Below, piece after piece: positions 36,453 to 43,263 of a stretch of DNA of 64,000 nt (positions are counted from its first letter, which is position 1; every line of letters starts with the position of its first letter). The notes under the pieces were generated by a model, which ran no database searches, had not been told where the DNA came from, and saw nothing but the letters and a program-made list of their open reading frames with translations. The DNA is taken from positions 1,538,501 through 1,602,500 of the forward strand of contig CP127384.1 of NCBI GenBank assembly GCA_030285985.1, in the 5' to 3' direction. The DNA comes from Aquidulcibacter paucihalophilus. Lineage in GTDB: Bacteria > Pseudomonadota > Alphaproteobacteria > Caulobacterales > Caulobacteraceae. The position numbers were made by a program, and so were the translations under genes.

Positions 36453-37213
36453 AACGGCTGAGGCGCGCGCTCGCTGCGACGCTCGTTGCGATCGCGCTCG
36501 GTTCGGTCACTGCGTGTGAGCAGGCGGCTACGCTGGTCGCACAGGCCGGCGGAGGGGCTCGAGCTGAGACCATATCGTTTCGGGCGCGGGTGGTTGGGAT
36601 CACCGACGGAGACACGGTGACTGTGCTCGACGAGCAGAACCAACAGCATACGATCAGACTCGCTGAGATCGACGCACCAGAGCGAGGGCAGCCGTGGGGG
36701 GATCGTTCGCGGCAGGCGCTTTCGGCGCTGGTGTTCAGCAAGACGGTCTCGGTGCAGCAGACCGACACCGACCGCTACGGTCGCGTGGTCGCGCGTCTGT
36801 TCGCCGACGGTCGCGACGTCAACCGAGCGATGGTGGAGCAGGGGCATGCGTGGGCGTACCGGCAGTACCTGACCGATGAGACGCTGGTCGCGACGGAGAC
36901 TCGGGCGCGCGCCAGCAGGGCAGGGCTGTGGTCGATGAGCGACCAGCAGACGGTGGCGCCTTGGGAGTGGCGCCAAGGGGTGCGGACCGGAACCGGTGAC
37001 CAACCCGTGGTTCCTTCGCAGGGGCTGTTCAGTCCAGCGCCTGGTTCGCCTCGGGCCAATGCGCAGTTTAGCTGTTCGGGAAAGCGGTTTTGTCGGCAGA
37101 TGAGCTCTTGTGCTGAAGCGCACTTTTACCTGGAGCGATGTGGGGTTTCTTCGCTCGATGGCAACGACGATGGCGAACCGTGCGAACAGCTCTGCGGTAC
37201 GATCAGTCGGTAG
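36428..37213 (+). CDS. Secreted/lipidated thermonuclease (SNase-like) with excalibur domain
   Basis: 261-aa calcium-dependent nuclease predicted to act outside the cytoplasm. A signal segment (RALAATLVAIALGSVTAC) ends in a Cys, possibly a lipobox. The SNase domain at about 55-165 shows GDTVTVL, IRLAEIDAPERGQ, DRYGRVVARL and RASRAGLW. The C-terminal 45 residues are a Cys-rich excalibur calcium-binding domain (CRQMSSCAEAHFYLERCG, then LDGNDDGEPC). The start is GTG 36428 with AAAGGGA upstream; no other start precedes the signal peptide. This start lies inside repeat copy 13, so the repeat supplies the first codons. It is a single gene between copies 13 and 14. Confidence 0.88.
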   Translation: MQITTIALKRLRRALAATLVAIALGSVTACEQAATLVAQAGGGARAETISFRARVVGITDGDTVTVLDEQNQQHTIRLAEIDAPERGQPWGDRSRQALSALVFSKTVSVQQTDTDRYGRVVARLFADGRDVNRAMVEQGHAWAYRQYLTDETLVATETRARASRAGLWSMSDQQTVAPWEWRQGVRTGTGDQPVVPSQGLFSPAPGSPRANAQFSCSGKRFCRQMSSCAEAHFYLERCGVSSLDGNDDGEPCEQLCGTISR

Positions 37214-37256
37214 AAGAAGCGATACGAGGGGACGCTCTTAGGGCTCGGCCGAGCTT

Positions 37257-37285
37257 GTCAGTGCACATGTAGAAAAATGCACTTT
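37257..37285 (+). repeat. 29-bp island repeat, copy 14
   Basis: Left arm GTCAGTGCA, centre CATGTAGAAAAA, right part TGCACTTT. It lies 43 bp after the nuclease stop. Confidence 0.85.
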
Positions 37286-37428
37286 GGGCTGCTGTGCGAT
37301 CGGCTGCCAACGACACACGATCAACGGTCCGCACCGCGCACAGGAGGCGATTTGGAATATCAGACTCCGCTTCAGCAACGAGCATTCTGACCGTAAGCTC
37401 AGGCTACTCCAACTTTGGGCGAGCCGGC

Positions 37429-37971
37429 GTGACCGAACTCATCTTCTTCAACTTTGACGTGGACTGGCCCGCTTGGGTCCAAGCCGTTGGTTCCGTGCTC
37501 GCCATCCTCGTCGCGATTGCTGTTGCTGCCCATCAGTCTCGTGTCCAACAGCGACGGGATGACGCTCGGGATGACTCATACGTTCGCGGCGCAGTGATCG
37601 CCCTGGAACACGCAGAAGCGGCGATGAGCCAGACCCAACTGGATCTCGGCGGTATGAAGTTAGTGTCGAGGGATCAGGTTCTGATCTCGCCCAGTCTTCA
37701 TCTGCTCGATGCCGTCGACAACGTGCTGTCTTCATTCCCTATTGACCGAGCGCCCTCGGTCGAGGTCGCACGGGCTCTAACGACCTCCCGATTTACGATC
37801 CGCAAGGTGAGCGGAGGAATTCGTGCCTTCCTCTCGTCGGACAACACGGGATGCCGGACGAACTACGATGAAGATGAGGCGGAAATCGCCCGTGCAGCAA
37901 TCGCCCTGCGAGCTGAGGCGAAAAAGCGAGAAGACTGCGTCCGAGACCCGCTCCCCTCAGACAAAGTGTAG
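37429..37971 (+). CDS. Single-pass membrane protein of unknown function
   Basis: About 180 aa from GTG 37429. The frame extends up to 37294, but the upstream part looks non-coding. One N-terminal membrane helix (WVQAVGSVLAILVAIAVAA) is followed by an Arg/Asp-rich helix (QSRVQQRRDDARDDSYVRG) and a helical soluble domain with AMSQTQLDLGGMKLV and VEVARALTTSRF. The organisation (short N-terminus, one helix, long charged cytosolic helix) is common in small bacterial membrane proteins of unknown role. Its stop codon lies inside repeat copy 15. No family recognised. Confidence 0.55.
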   Translation: MTELIFFNFDVDWPAWVQAVGSVLAILVAIAVAAHQSRVQQRRDDARDDSYVRGAVIALEHAEAAMSQTQLDLGGMKLVSRDQVLISPSLHLLDAVDNVLSSFPIDRAPSVEVARALTTSRFTIRKVSGGIRAFLSSDNTGCRTNYDEDEAEIARAAIALRAEAKKREDCVRDPLPSDKV

Positions 37972-37990
37972 ATCCAGACAAATCCACTCA
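37962..37990 (+). repeat. 29-bp island repeat, copy 15, overlapping a stop codon
   Basis: Left arm CAAAGTGTA, centre GATCCAGACAAA, right part TCCACTCA. The TAG stop of the preceding gene (37969-37971) is inside it. This is the last copy seen. Confidence 0.7.
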
Positions 37991-38177
37991 CGCCAGCCAT
38001 CACGTTGTCGGCGATCGAACGGACGTTCATGCGGCACCGGTCCTCATTGATGCTGTGCGCCCCTCTCGCGGTCGGGGGAAAGGACGTGCGGGAGGTGTGG
38101 AGAAGTCTGCCAAAGCTCTTGGTCGGATTGTAGAGGTTGGTAACGTGTAAGCGTACACACTCAAAAAGAGCGCGCTT

Positions 38178-38459
38178 ATGTCCGAGACGGATTACCCCAT
38201 CCTGATCATATTTTCTCGGGAGCCTGATGATGAGATGGTGGAACTACTCCGGTTAGCCTTGCGCGCGGAAGGGGCTGAACCCGAAGAAGGCACAGGGGCC
38301 GGTCGGTTAAATGGCAGACAAGCTGAGAAATGGCATTCTTCACGCGGCGAATACCTACTCACGCACCACGACGGCCTTGTCCTGCTAGAAGCCACGGCTC
38401 CACTGATTGAAGCCATTCGCATGCATGTTCAGCCTCGCGATTTTGATGCCAATGAATAG
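38178..38459 (+). CDS. Small hypothetical protein
   Basis: 93 aa, acidic, soluble; begins SETDYPILIIFSREPDDEMV and continues with an amphipathic helix (VELLRLALRAEGAEPEE), a pattern of a small alpha/beta protein. No family recognised. Its stop overlaps the start of the next gene (ATGAATAG), suggesting translational coupling. It lies 187 bp after the last 29-bp repeat. Confidence 0.5.
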   Translation: MSETDYPILIIFSREPDDEMVELLRLALRAEGAEPEEGTGAGRLNGRQAEKWHSSRGEYLLTHHDGLVLLEATAPLIEAIRMHVQPRDFDANE

Positions 38460-39267
38460 GAAACGGGTTGCAGGCATTGCGCTCACGATCAGTCTGACTC
38501 TCCTGGCAGCGCCTCTCTTCTGGGGCTGTAAGGCGGCTTCGCAGCTCCCGGCGTTCAGGCCTGCTGAGGCGGTGCTGAATAGCTGCGTCGTCGCGCCATA
38601 CACACCGATGGCGCTCCCGCTCCACTCTCTTGCCAACACGCTGGAGCAAAGAGGACTCGTGATCGCCTGGGAGGCTCATGGATCCAACTTTGTTCTACGG
38701 AGCCGGAAGGACGACCACCTGACAGGCGAGGCGTTGCTGATCGATTTCGATATCCAGTTTGACGGAGGGCAGGGCGAGACCACCGCTTCTGAGTCATGTG
38801 GACCGGGGCGCGCCATCATCACCCGCATTCAAACCAACGACGGCGTCCATGAGGGGCTGGCAGTCGACCAGCTCCTGGTAGCTTTGGCGATGGTAACTGA
38901 ACCGCCAGCAAGTCCAACTCAGCAGGACGTGACGGGGAGCCGAGAGGTTGATGCCGTCATTCCAAAGACCGGGGAAGCACGCGGCACGTGCGACGTAACC
39001 CTTGAAGGTCTCACGCTTATGTCAGGACCTTGCCAGGGGCTTTTCCACGAGGACCGGGTCGTCCTGAGCAGCCAGCAGGCTGGAGGATGTCACGTCGATC
39101 TTCGATGGGACGGCAATGCAGCTGCGGCCATCGTCTACAGCTATCGGAACCCGTGTCTGTCGCCGGTCACCGGAGAATCCCTCGACGCCGATGTGCCCCT
39201 AGGGAGCGTGATAAGGGAAGGCCAGTGCTGGACCAACGAGGCGGTTCGAGTATGCCTTGAAGGCTAA
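38452..39267 (+). CDS. Putative lipoprotein of unknown function
   Basis: About 271 aa from ATG 38452, which overlaps the preceding stop; the frame is open to 38407 but the signal peptide (AGIALTISLTLLAAPLFWGC) fits the later start. The Cys after the hydrophobic core could be lipidated, though the -3 residue (F) is unusual. The mature part is Cys-rich and beta-prone, with a final domain containing DVTLEGLTLMSGPCQGLF and GGCHVDLRWDGN, resembling a small extracytoplasmic beta-sandwich. No family assigned. Confidence 0.55.
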   Translation: MNRKRVAGIALTISLTLLAAPLFWGCKAASQLPAFRPAEAVLNSCVVAPYTPMALPLHSLANTLEQRGLVIAWEAHGSNFVLRSRKDDHLTGEALLIDFDIQFDGGQGETTASESCGPGRAIITRIQTNDGVHEGLAVDQLLVALAMVTEPPASPTQQDVTGSREVDAVIPKTGEARGTCDVTLEGLTLMSGPCQGLFHEDRVVLSSQQAGGCHVDLRWDGNAAAAIVYSYRNPCLSPVTGESLDADVPLGSVIREGQCWTNEAVRVCLEG

Positions 39268-39641
39268 GGACGCTCGCGGCCAACGCGTCGCGCAAGGGGC
39301 GGATTCACCAGCCCGTCATTGGCAGCGTGCTGTGTATACCCCCACTACCCAGACTACTACTTGTATATAGCTAGTGGGTGGCGTGATGGCGCTGGCGCGA
39401 CGATCCTTAGAATTCGCGCGACGGAACTGAAGGCTGCGTCTCGCGACTGAAGGTCCGGGTTTTCATTCAACGGGATCGCCTATAGTATCCTCGTTGATGC
39501 GGGCATCTGGCTTGGCCAGAAAGCGCCGACCGCTCTTCCGGGCGGCTGAGCTGATATAGCGGACTAACCGCTGACCGGCGCGTCACTCTCATATCATTTC
39601 AATCAGCGGGCGCCCGACGTGCCCCTAGGAGTAGTGACGAC
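39268..39641. other. Non-coding region with inverted repeats upstream of the HUH Rep-like gene
   Basis: No gene seen. CCCACTA at 39341-39347 pairs with TAGTGGG at 39372-39378, the arms being flanked by TGTATAC- and TATATA-like AT-rich tracts. A second small hairpin, AGCGG-ACTAA-CCGCT, lies at 39558-39572. Such AT-rich and hairpin structures immediately before a rolling-circle-type initiator are where a double-strand origin or nick site would be expected. Confidence 0.45.
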
Positions 39642-40571
39642 ATGACGCCCAAAAAGCGTGCACAGTTGGCTGCCGATCGTCGATCGGCCGCGGCCATATC
39701 GAACCGATGCTGGACTTCAGCCGAGGCAGCGGGAGTGGTGCCAAAATCCGGGTTCGGACGTGATCACATCGAGCTGCCGGACACCCTTGAGCCTTTGCTT
39801 GCTATCCGCGAGCGCCGGCTAATGCACAAAGCCATGAAGTATTTCGAGGCCGCATTTCGTTCGGGGTGGGATGTATATCACCTAACGTGGTGCCCTCCCG
39901 AGTTCCGAGTGCCTCCGGGTTCGTTGACGCCCGATGTGGTGAAACAGCTCAGGACGATCGCCAGCCGGCGAGCGAGGAATATTCCAACGACCTTGGGGCG
40001 ACGTTTGATTGGCGGTGTCGATATCGCGTTCAACCCCGATGGTACCCAAGCTGACTGGGGCGTTTGGTGTGTTCATTTGCATGCGCTGGTGATTGTAAGA
40101 GACCTAGACGGAGTCAGCGCACAAAATGCCATCAAGTCTGCATTTCGCGTGGACCCGAGGGATCGTGAGGTGCTCGACATCCGGCCTAGGAAGGCGGTCA
40201 AGATCAAGGATCTGGCTCACCTTCTGAAAACCATGTCCTACATCTCCGGAGTCCTCGCGTTGGTCGACCATAACCCGCGCCAGAACCGACATCGCCGCTA
40301 CCGCGAAGTTCGACAGGCGACTTCTTACAAATCCTATCAGATGCTCCCAGGCCATCTTCAGCAGGAACTAACCCGCCTGTACGCGGCGTTGGGGCCCAAG
40401 GGCTTTTGGGTACTATCGGGCTTTCGCCGGCGGGGCGATCGGGTCGAACCCGAGCCAGGGTTCACTCAAGCTGAGACTGATGTGCTCAAAGACCTGCGCG
40501 GACAGCGCAAATCGGCTCGCAAAGTCCACGGTGGGTTTGGAATGGCCGTGAACGACCTTCGACTCTTTTAG
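39642..40571 (+). CDS. HUH-type rolling-circle replication initiator (Rep-like)
   Basis: 309 aa, basic. Three Rep-like motifs occur in order: motif 1 WDVYHLTWCPPEF (residues 76-88), motif 2 WCVHLHALVIV with the H-hydrophobic-H metal ligands at 145-147, and a possible catalytic tyrosine in LLKTMSYISG (Y200). HUH proteins nick a single strand at a hairpin and drive rolling-circle replication or transfer. The preceding 374 bp carry inverted repeats suitable for an origin. The gene starts the cluster of mobility genes next to the integrase. It could instead be a relaxase remnant or a transposase; only the HUH core supports the call. Confidence 0.5.
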   Translation: MTPKKRAQLAADRRSAAAISNRCWTSAEAAGVVPKSGFGRDHIELPDTLEPLLAIRERRLMHKAMKYFEAAFRSGWDVYHLTWCPPEFRVPPGSLTPDVVKQLRTIASRRARNIPTTLGRRLIGGVDIAFNPDGTQADWGVWCVHLHALVIVRDLDGVSAQNAIKSAFRVDPRDREVLDIRPRKAVKIKDLAHLLKTMSYISGVLALVDHNPRQNRHRRYREVRQATSYKSYQMLPGHLQQELTRLYAALGPKGFWVLSGFRRRGDRVEPEPGFTQAETDVLKDLRGQRKSARKVHGGFGMAVNDLRLF

Positions 40572-40606
40572 ACGACGATGGAGGGGGCGGCTCCGAAGGG
40601 GGCTAT

Positions 40607-41134
40607 TTAGTCCACCCGGCAGGTCAATGCTAAGGTGGCCTGATAGACCAGTCGGTACCGCCCCTTCGGTCCAAATCGTCGAAAGTCGAGCGAAGTCATG
40701 CGGCCTGAATCCCTGACTAGGGCGGTCTGGTCCCCGAGCTTGCTAATCACGGTCCAGTGCCGATAGCCGGGGCAGGCGATTTGAACGATCACTGCAGTGC
40801 CCGGCTTGGCAACAACCTCTCGGAGCTTACTGAGCATCTCAGCCGGGCAAGAAACTGCGCTTCGCTGTAGTGGTTGGTTGAGGCACAGCTGCACGTGGCG
40901 GGATGGGGGCCAATGCGAAGCGACTTTCCGGACGGCAAGCCGCAGATCCGCGGCTGTTAATCCGTAGTCCATGGCGGCACGCAGCCTTGGGGCAGGAAGA
41001 GCGCTGGTAAGCAGGACGAACAGCTCTTTGTGTGTCCTGCCCCTGGGCTCGCACAAGCCCGCGATGTCCAGAGCGTTAATGATGGCATAGACGCCGCAAA
41101 GACCGTCAAAAGTCCCTTGTTTGGCGGGCCTCAC
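40607..41134 (-). CDS. C39-like (papain-fold) cysteine peptidase of a mobile element
   Basis: 175 aa. TFDGLCGVYAIINAL carries a Cys nucleophile in the position and context of C39/papain-like peptidases, GYRHWTVISKL supplies the catalytic His, and ALVRDSG the Asp. There is no signal peptide and no ABC transporter domain, so it is a stand-alone cytosolic peptidase. It lies 30 bp downstream of the DUF3768 gene on the same strand. Its role in the element is unknown; processing of an element protein or toxin is possible. Confidence 0.6.
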   Translation of the reverse strand: MRPAKQGTFDGLCGVYAIINALDIAGLCEPRGRTHKELFVLLTSALPAPRLRAAMDYGLTAADLRLAVRKVASHWPPSRHVQLCLNQPLQRSAVSCPAEMLSKLREVVAKPGTAVIVQIACPGYRHWTVISKLGDQTALVRDSGRMTSLDFRRFGPKGRYRLVYQATLALTCRVD

Positions 41135-41164
41135 GTTCGGTGCCCCACTGGGTGCAGCAGCACG

Positions 41165-41497
41165 TCAGTACTCTTCCGCCAGCATGATGCTCAGGACCCG
41201 CACGCAGGCGGCCGGGTCCGACGGATCAACAGCGTGTGAGGTCATCGAGGCGTCGTAGTAGTCGATCTTCCAGAAGATCCGTTGAGCGCCGACGGTCACG
41301 GCCCCGAAGTCGTGTTCGCCGTAGGGGTCGTTCCGCTCGTCGAATTTGTCGAAGTGACGAACAGCCACCAAAGCAGCTGCCGCCATGCCAGGCCCGCCGG
41401 CCATGATGCCTGAGCTGACGAGGATGCGCCCTCCGACGTGCTGACGCCGCAGTCGGTCGTTGAGCGCACGGATGCGCTCGCGTCTTTCAACGTTCAT
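41165..41497 (-). CDS. DUF3768 domain protein
   Basis: 110 aa. The family hallmarks are strong: IRALNDRLRRQHVGGRILVSS at the start, NDPYGEHDFGAV in the middle, RIFWKIDYYD, and the C-terminal CVRVLSIMLAEEY. DUF3768 proteins are common on plasmids and integrative elements of Rhizobiales, Sphingomonadales and relatives; the function is unknown. Here it sits between a short recombinase and the cysteine peptidase, all on the minus strand, which marks this stretch as a plasmid- or ICE-derived core. Confidence 0.85.
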   Translation of the reverse strand: MNVERRERIRALNDRLRRQHVGGRILVSSGIMAGGPGMAAAALVAVRHFDKFDERNDPYGEHDFGAVTVGAQRIFWKIDYYDASMTSHAVDPSDPAACVRVLSIMLAEEY

Positions 41498-41603
41498 GTG
41501 TTTTGTCCTGTGGAATGGGCAGCGGTGCGGGTGATCGCAAGCACTGGCTTGAGTGCTGCCGGCCTGTTGGAGGCCGTCCTAGAGACGGCCTATGGGTAGT
41601 GGG

Positions 41604-42203
41604 CTACAGCCCGAGGACGAGCCGACGTTGGGCGTCTGAGTCGCCGTCGATGTATCCTTGGGTCACTTCAATTGAACGGTGACCTGCAAGCAGTTGGATG
41701 TCGCGGAGGCTCGCGCCGGCGCGATGGGCGTTGCGGGCCGCAAAGGTGATGAAAGTCCTACGGCCGGAGTGAGACGAGCAACCAGACGCTCCGATGTCGT
41801 GGAAGAGGGTTTTGAACCAGTTCACCAAGCTATTGGCCTGCATCCGGTGCCCACTCCGTAGCGAGCGGATGACGGGGCCGCACCGGTCGGTCCTAGCGAG
41901 AACGAGGAGTGCGGTTCTTAGCTCCGGGTGGAGGGGTATCCTTCGGCCGCCGCTCTTTTTGGCAATCCTATTCTCTACAGTGAGGCTGGTGCCGACGCGC
42001 CCTAACGGGTCAAGCAGCATGGACCAGTCAAGCGCTGCAATTTCACAAGCCCGGAGACCCGCCCGAAGAGACAACAGGAAGATCGCAATATCTCGCTCGG
42101 CTGAATGGCGTTTTGAAAGATGCCGTAGTGCCCGTCGAACAACGGGGTCGGTTAGAAGTTTAGCTTGTTTTCCTGGCATTCTGCGGTCCTTGCGCGCAGC
42201 CAA
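41604..42203 (-). CDS. Short tyrosine recombinase (catalytic domain only)
   Basis: 199 aa. All catalytic residues appear present: first Arg in LSLRAGLRACEIAAL, a Lys in the beta-hairpin region (NRIAKKSGGRRIPL), HSGRR as the HxxR box, GHRS as the second His, and the nucleophile Tyr in TQGYID. The usual N-terminal SAM-like core-binding domain is missing; only about 20 residues precede the catalytic fold. Such short recombinases occur with DUF3768 genes on mobile elements. It is a second recombinase distinct from the tRNA integrase and a candidate, not a proven, actor on the 29-bp repeats. Confidence 0.75.
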   Translation of the reverse strand: MAARKDRRMPGKQAKLLTDPVVRRALRHLSKRHSAERDIAIFLLSLRAGLRACEIAALDWSMLLDPLGRVGTSLTVENRIAKKSGGRRIPLHPELRTALLVLARTDRCGPVIRSLRSGHRMQANSLVNWFKTLFHDIGASGCSSHSGRRTFITFAARNAHRAGASLRDIQLLAGHRSIEVTQGYIDGDSDAQRRLVLGL

Positions 42204-42356
42204 AATCGCTCGCTAAGGGGCGAGGGTCTCGGGCATGAGTTGTGAGGATGTGCTGCCCAGCGCGCACTGGGCTGGCATGCTTATTATAGCATAAGCCACG
42301 GATAACGCAATAGAAAAAACAATGTTCGTGCAACATCGGGGGCGGTACGAGCGATG

Positions 42357-42403
42357 ACGCATGCGGCTTGCATGCGTTAGACAGACCTGTCATAAACGCA
42401 TGC
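42357..42403 (+). promoter_or_regulatory. Palindromic operator-like site (three ACGCATGC half-sites)
   Basis: ACGCATGC and GCATGCGT form an inverted repeat at 42357-42377 with a 5-bp spacer, and a third ACGCATGC lies at 42396-42403, just before the ribosome site of the regulator. It is a likely autoregulatory operator for the regulator-xis-int operon and may also affect the divergent recombinase gene. Confidence 0.5.
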
Positions 42404-42418
42404 AGGAAGGATGTTTTT

Positions 42419-42991
42419 ATGCGCAGAGCTGAGCTACTTCAGATCGTGGGAATACCCGCGACGACCTACAACGCCCTAAACAACCGCGGCCACCTCCCTT
42501 TTGCGGGCCGCGCCACGGCCACGGGCTGGACTGACTTCCAGGAGGAACAGGCGGTCCGCCTCGCTTTGCTAATGGACCTCGCAAGGGCCGGCCTGCCGCA
42601 GAGTCATGCTGCAACTCTGGTGCGCAATCATTTTGATGACCTTTTAGATCTGGCAAACGAGGGCAGACCCAGCGACGCCGGCCGCTTCCTGTTTGGGGGC
42701 GCAACCCTTGAAACCACTGAACCGGTCAGGGCCGCGGAACCCGTCATAAGACCAATCATCGCGGTAACCGGCACCCTTGATAAGGCCATTCGACGTGTCG
42801 CCGTTGATCACGGCAGCGGGTCGGACGTTCAGATGTTAGCCATCGTTCTGGTGGACGTGACCACCACCATTTCAGCGCTCTATAGGCGTGTCCGCACCTC
42901 CGACGTTCCCAACGCCGAGATGCAGCAGTGGGCCATTCTGTTTGGGGCAGAGAAGGGCCGATTGATTTCGCCGCGGGGGGAACGGTGGTGA
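42419..42991 (+). CDS. Helix-turn-helix (MerR-like) regulator of the integration module
   Basis: About 190 aa. ATG 42419 has GGAAGG eight bases upstream; the earlier ATG at 42368 would lie inside the operator. The N-terminus (LLQIVGIPATTYNALNNRG) is a winged helix-turn-helix of the MerR type, followed by AVRLALLMDLARAGLPQSHA, a typical second half of that domain. The C-terminal part (TLDKAIRRVAVDHGSGSDV, TTTISALYRRVRTS) is helical and unassigned. It is first in an operon with the excisionase-like gene and the integrase, separated by short overlaps, so it probably controls excision and integration. Confidence 0.65.
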   Translation: MRRAELLQIVGIPATTYNALNNRGHLPFAGRATATGWTDFQEEQAVRLALLMDLARAGLPQSHAATLVRNHFDDLLDLANEGRPSDAGRFLFGGATLETTEPVRAAEPVIRPIIAVTGTLDKAIRRVAVDHGSGSDVQMLAIVLVDVTTTISALYRRVRTSDVPNAEMQQWAILFGAEKGRLISPRGERW

Positions 42992-43263
42992 GCTCAACCA
43001 GTGCAGGTGGTGAGGAAAGCGTCGGCCGGGTTCGCCGGTCTGTATTGCCGTCAAGTTGCCCTCCACGAGGTTTGGGGCGGGCGGCAGCGGCGGAATATAT
43101 TGGCGTTGGGGTCAGCAAGTTCGACCAGATGGTTGCGGACCGCCGTATGCCGACCGCCAAGGAAATTGACCGCCGCAAGGTATGGGACCGCATAGAACTG
43201 GATGAGGCATTCTCGGCTCTGCCGGCAGAGGTTCCCGAGAACCCCTGGGATGCAGTGCTGTGA
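42988..43263 (+). CDS. Excisionase-like small DNA-binding protein
   Basis: About 91 aa from GTG 42988, which overlaps the regulator's TGA and has a G-rich ribosome site upstream. The C-terminal 55 residues (AAAEYIGVGVSKFDQMVADR, then RRKVWDRIELDEAF) match the AlpA/excisionase-type helix-turn-helix: 'site-recognition helix, then a wing and a R-x-x-L/W-D-R-x-x-L-D motif'. It ends in the integrase start (GTGA overlap). Small basic proteins in this position usually direct excision by the adjacent integrase. Confidence 0.7.
   Translation: MSSTSAGGEESVGRVRRSVLPSSCPPRGLGRAAAAEYIGVGVSKFDQMVADRRMPTAKEIDRRKVWDRIELDEAFSALPAEVPENPWDAVL

Noticed and set aside
1899..37990. 29-bp repeats as a CRISPR array
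   Set aside because: Length is CRISPR-like but copies are kilobases apart with genes between them, and no cas genes are present.
1899..37990. 29-bp repeats as transcription terminators
   Set aside because: Copy 4 lies between two divergent starts, copies 7 and 8 are in tandem, and no T-tract follows; a terminator role cannot explain all copies or the fixed orientation.
1899..37990. An integron with attC sites
   Set aside because: Repeats lack the attC core (GTTRRRY and its complement), are shorter and more uniform, and modules contain whole operons in both orientations; no IntI with its extra domain is seen.
42368..42418. Upstream ATG start of the helix-turn-helix regulator
   Set aside because: It falls inside the palindromic operator and lacks a ribosome site; ATG 42419 has one.
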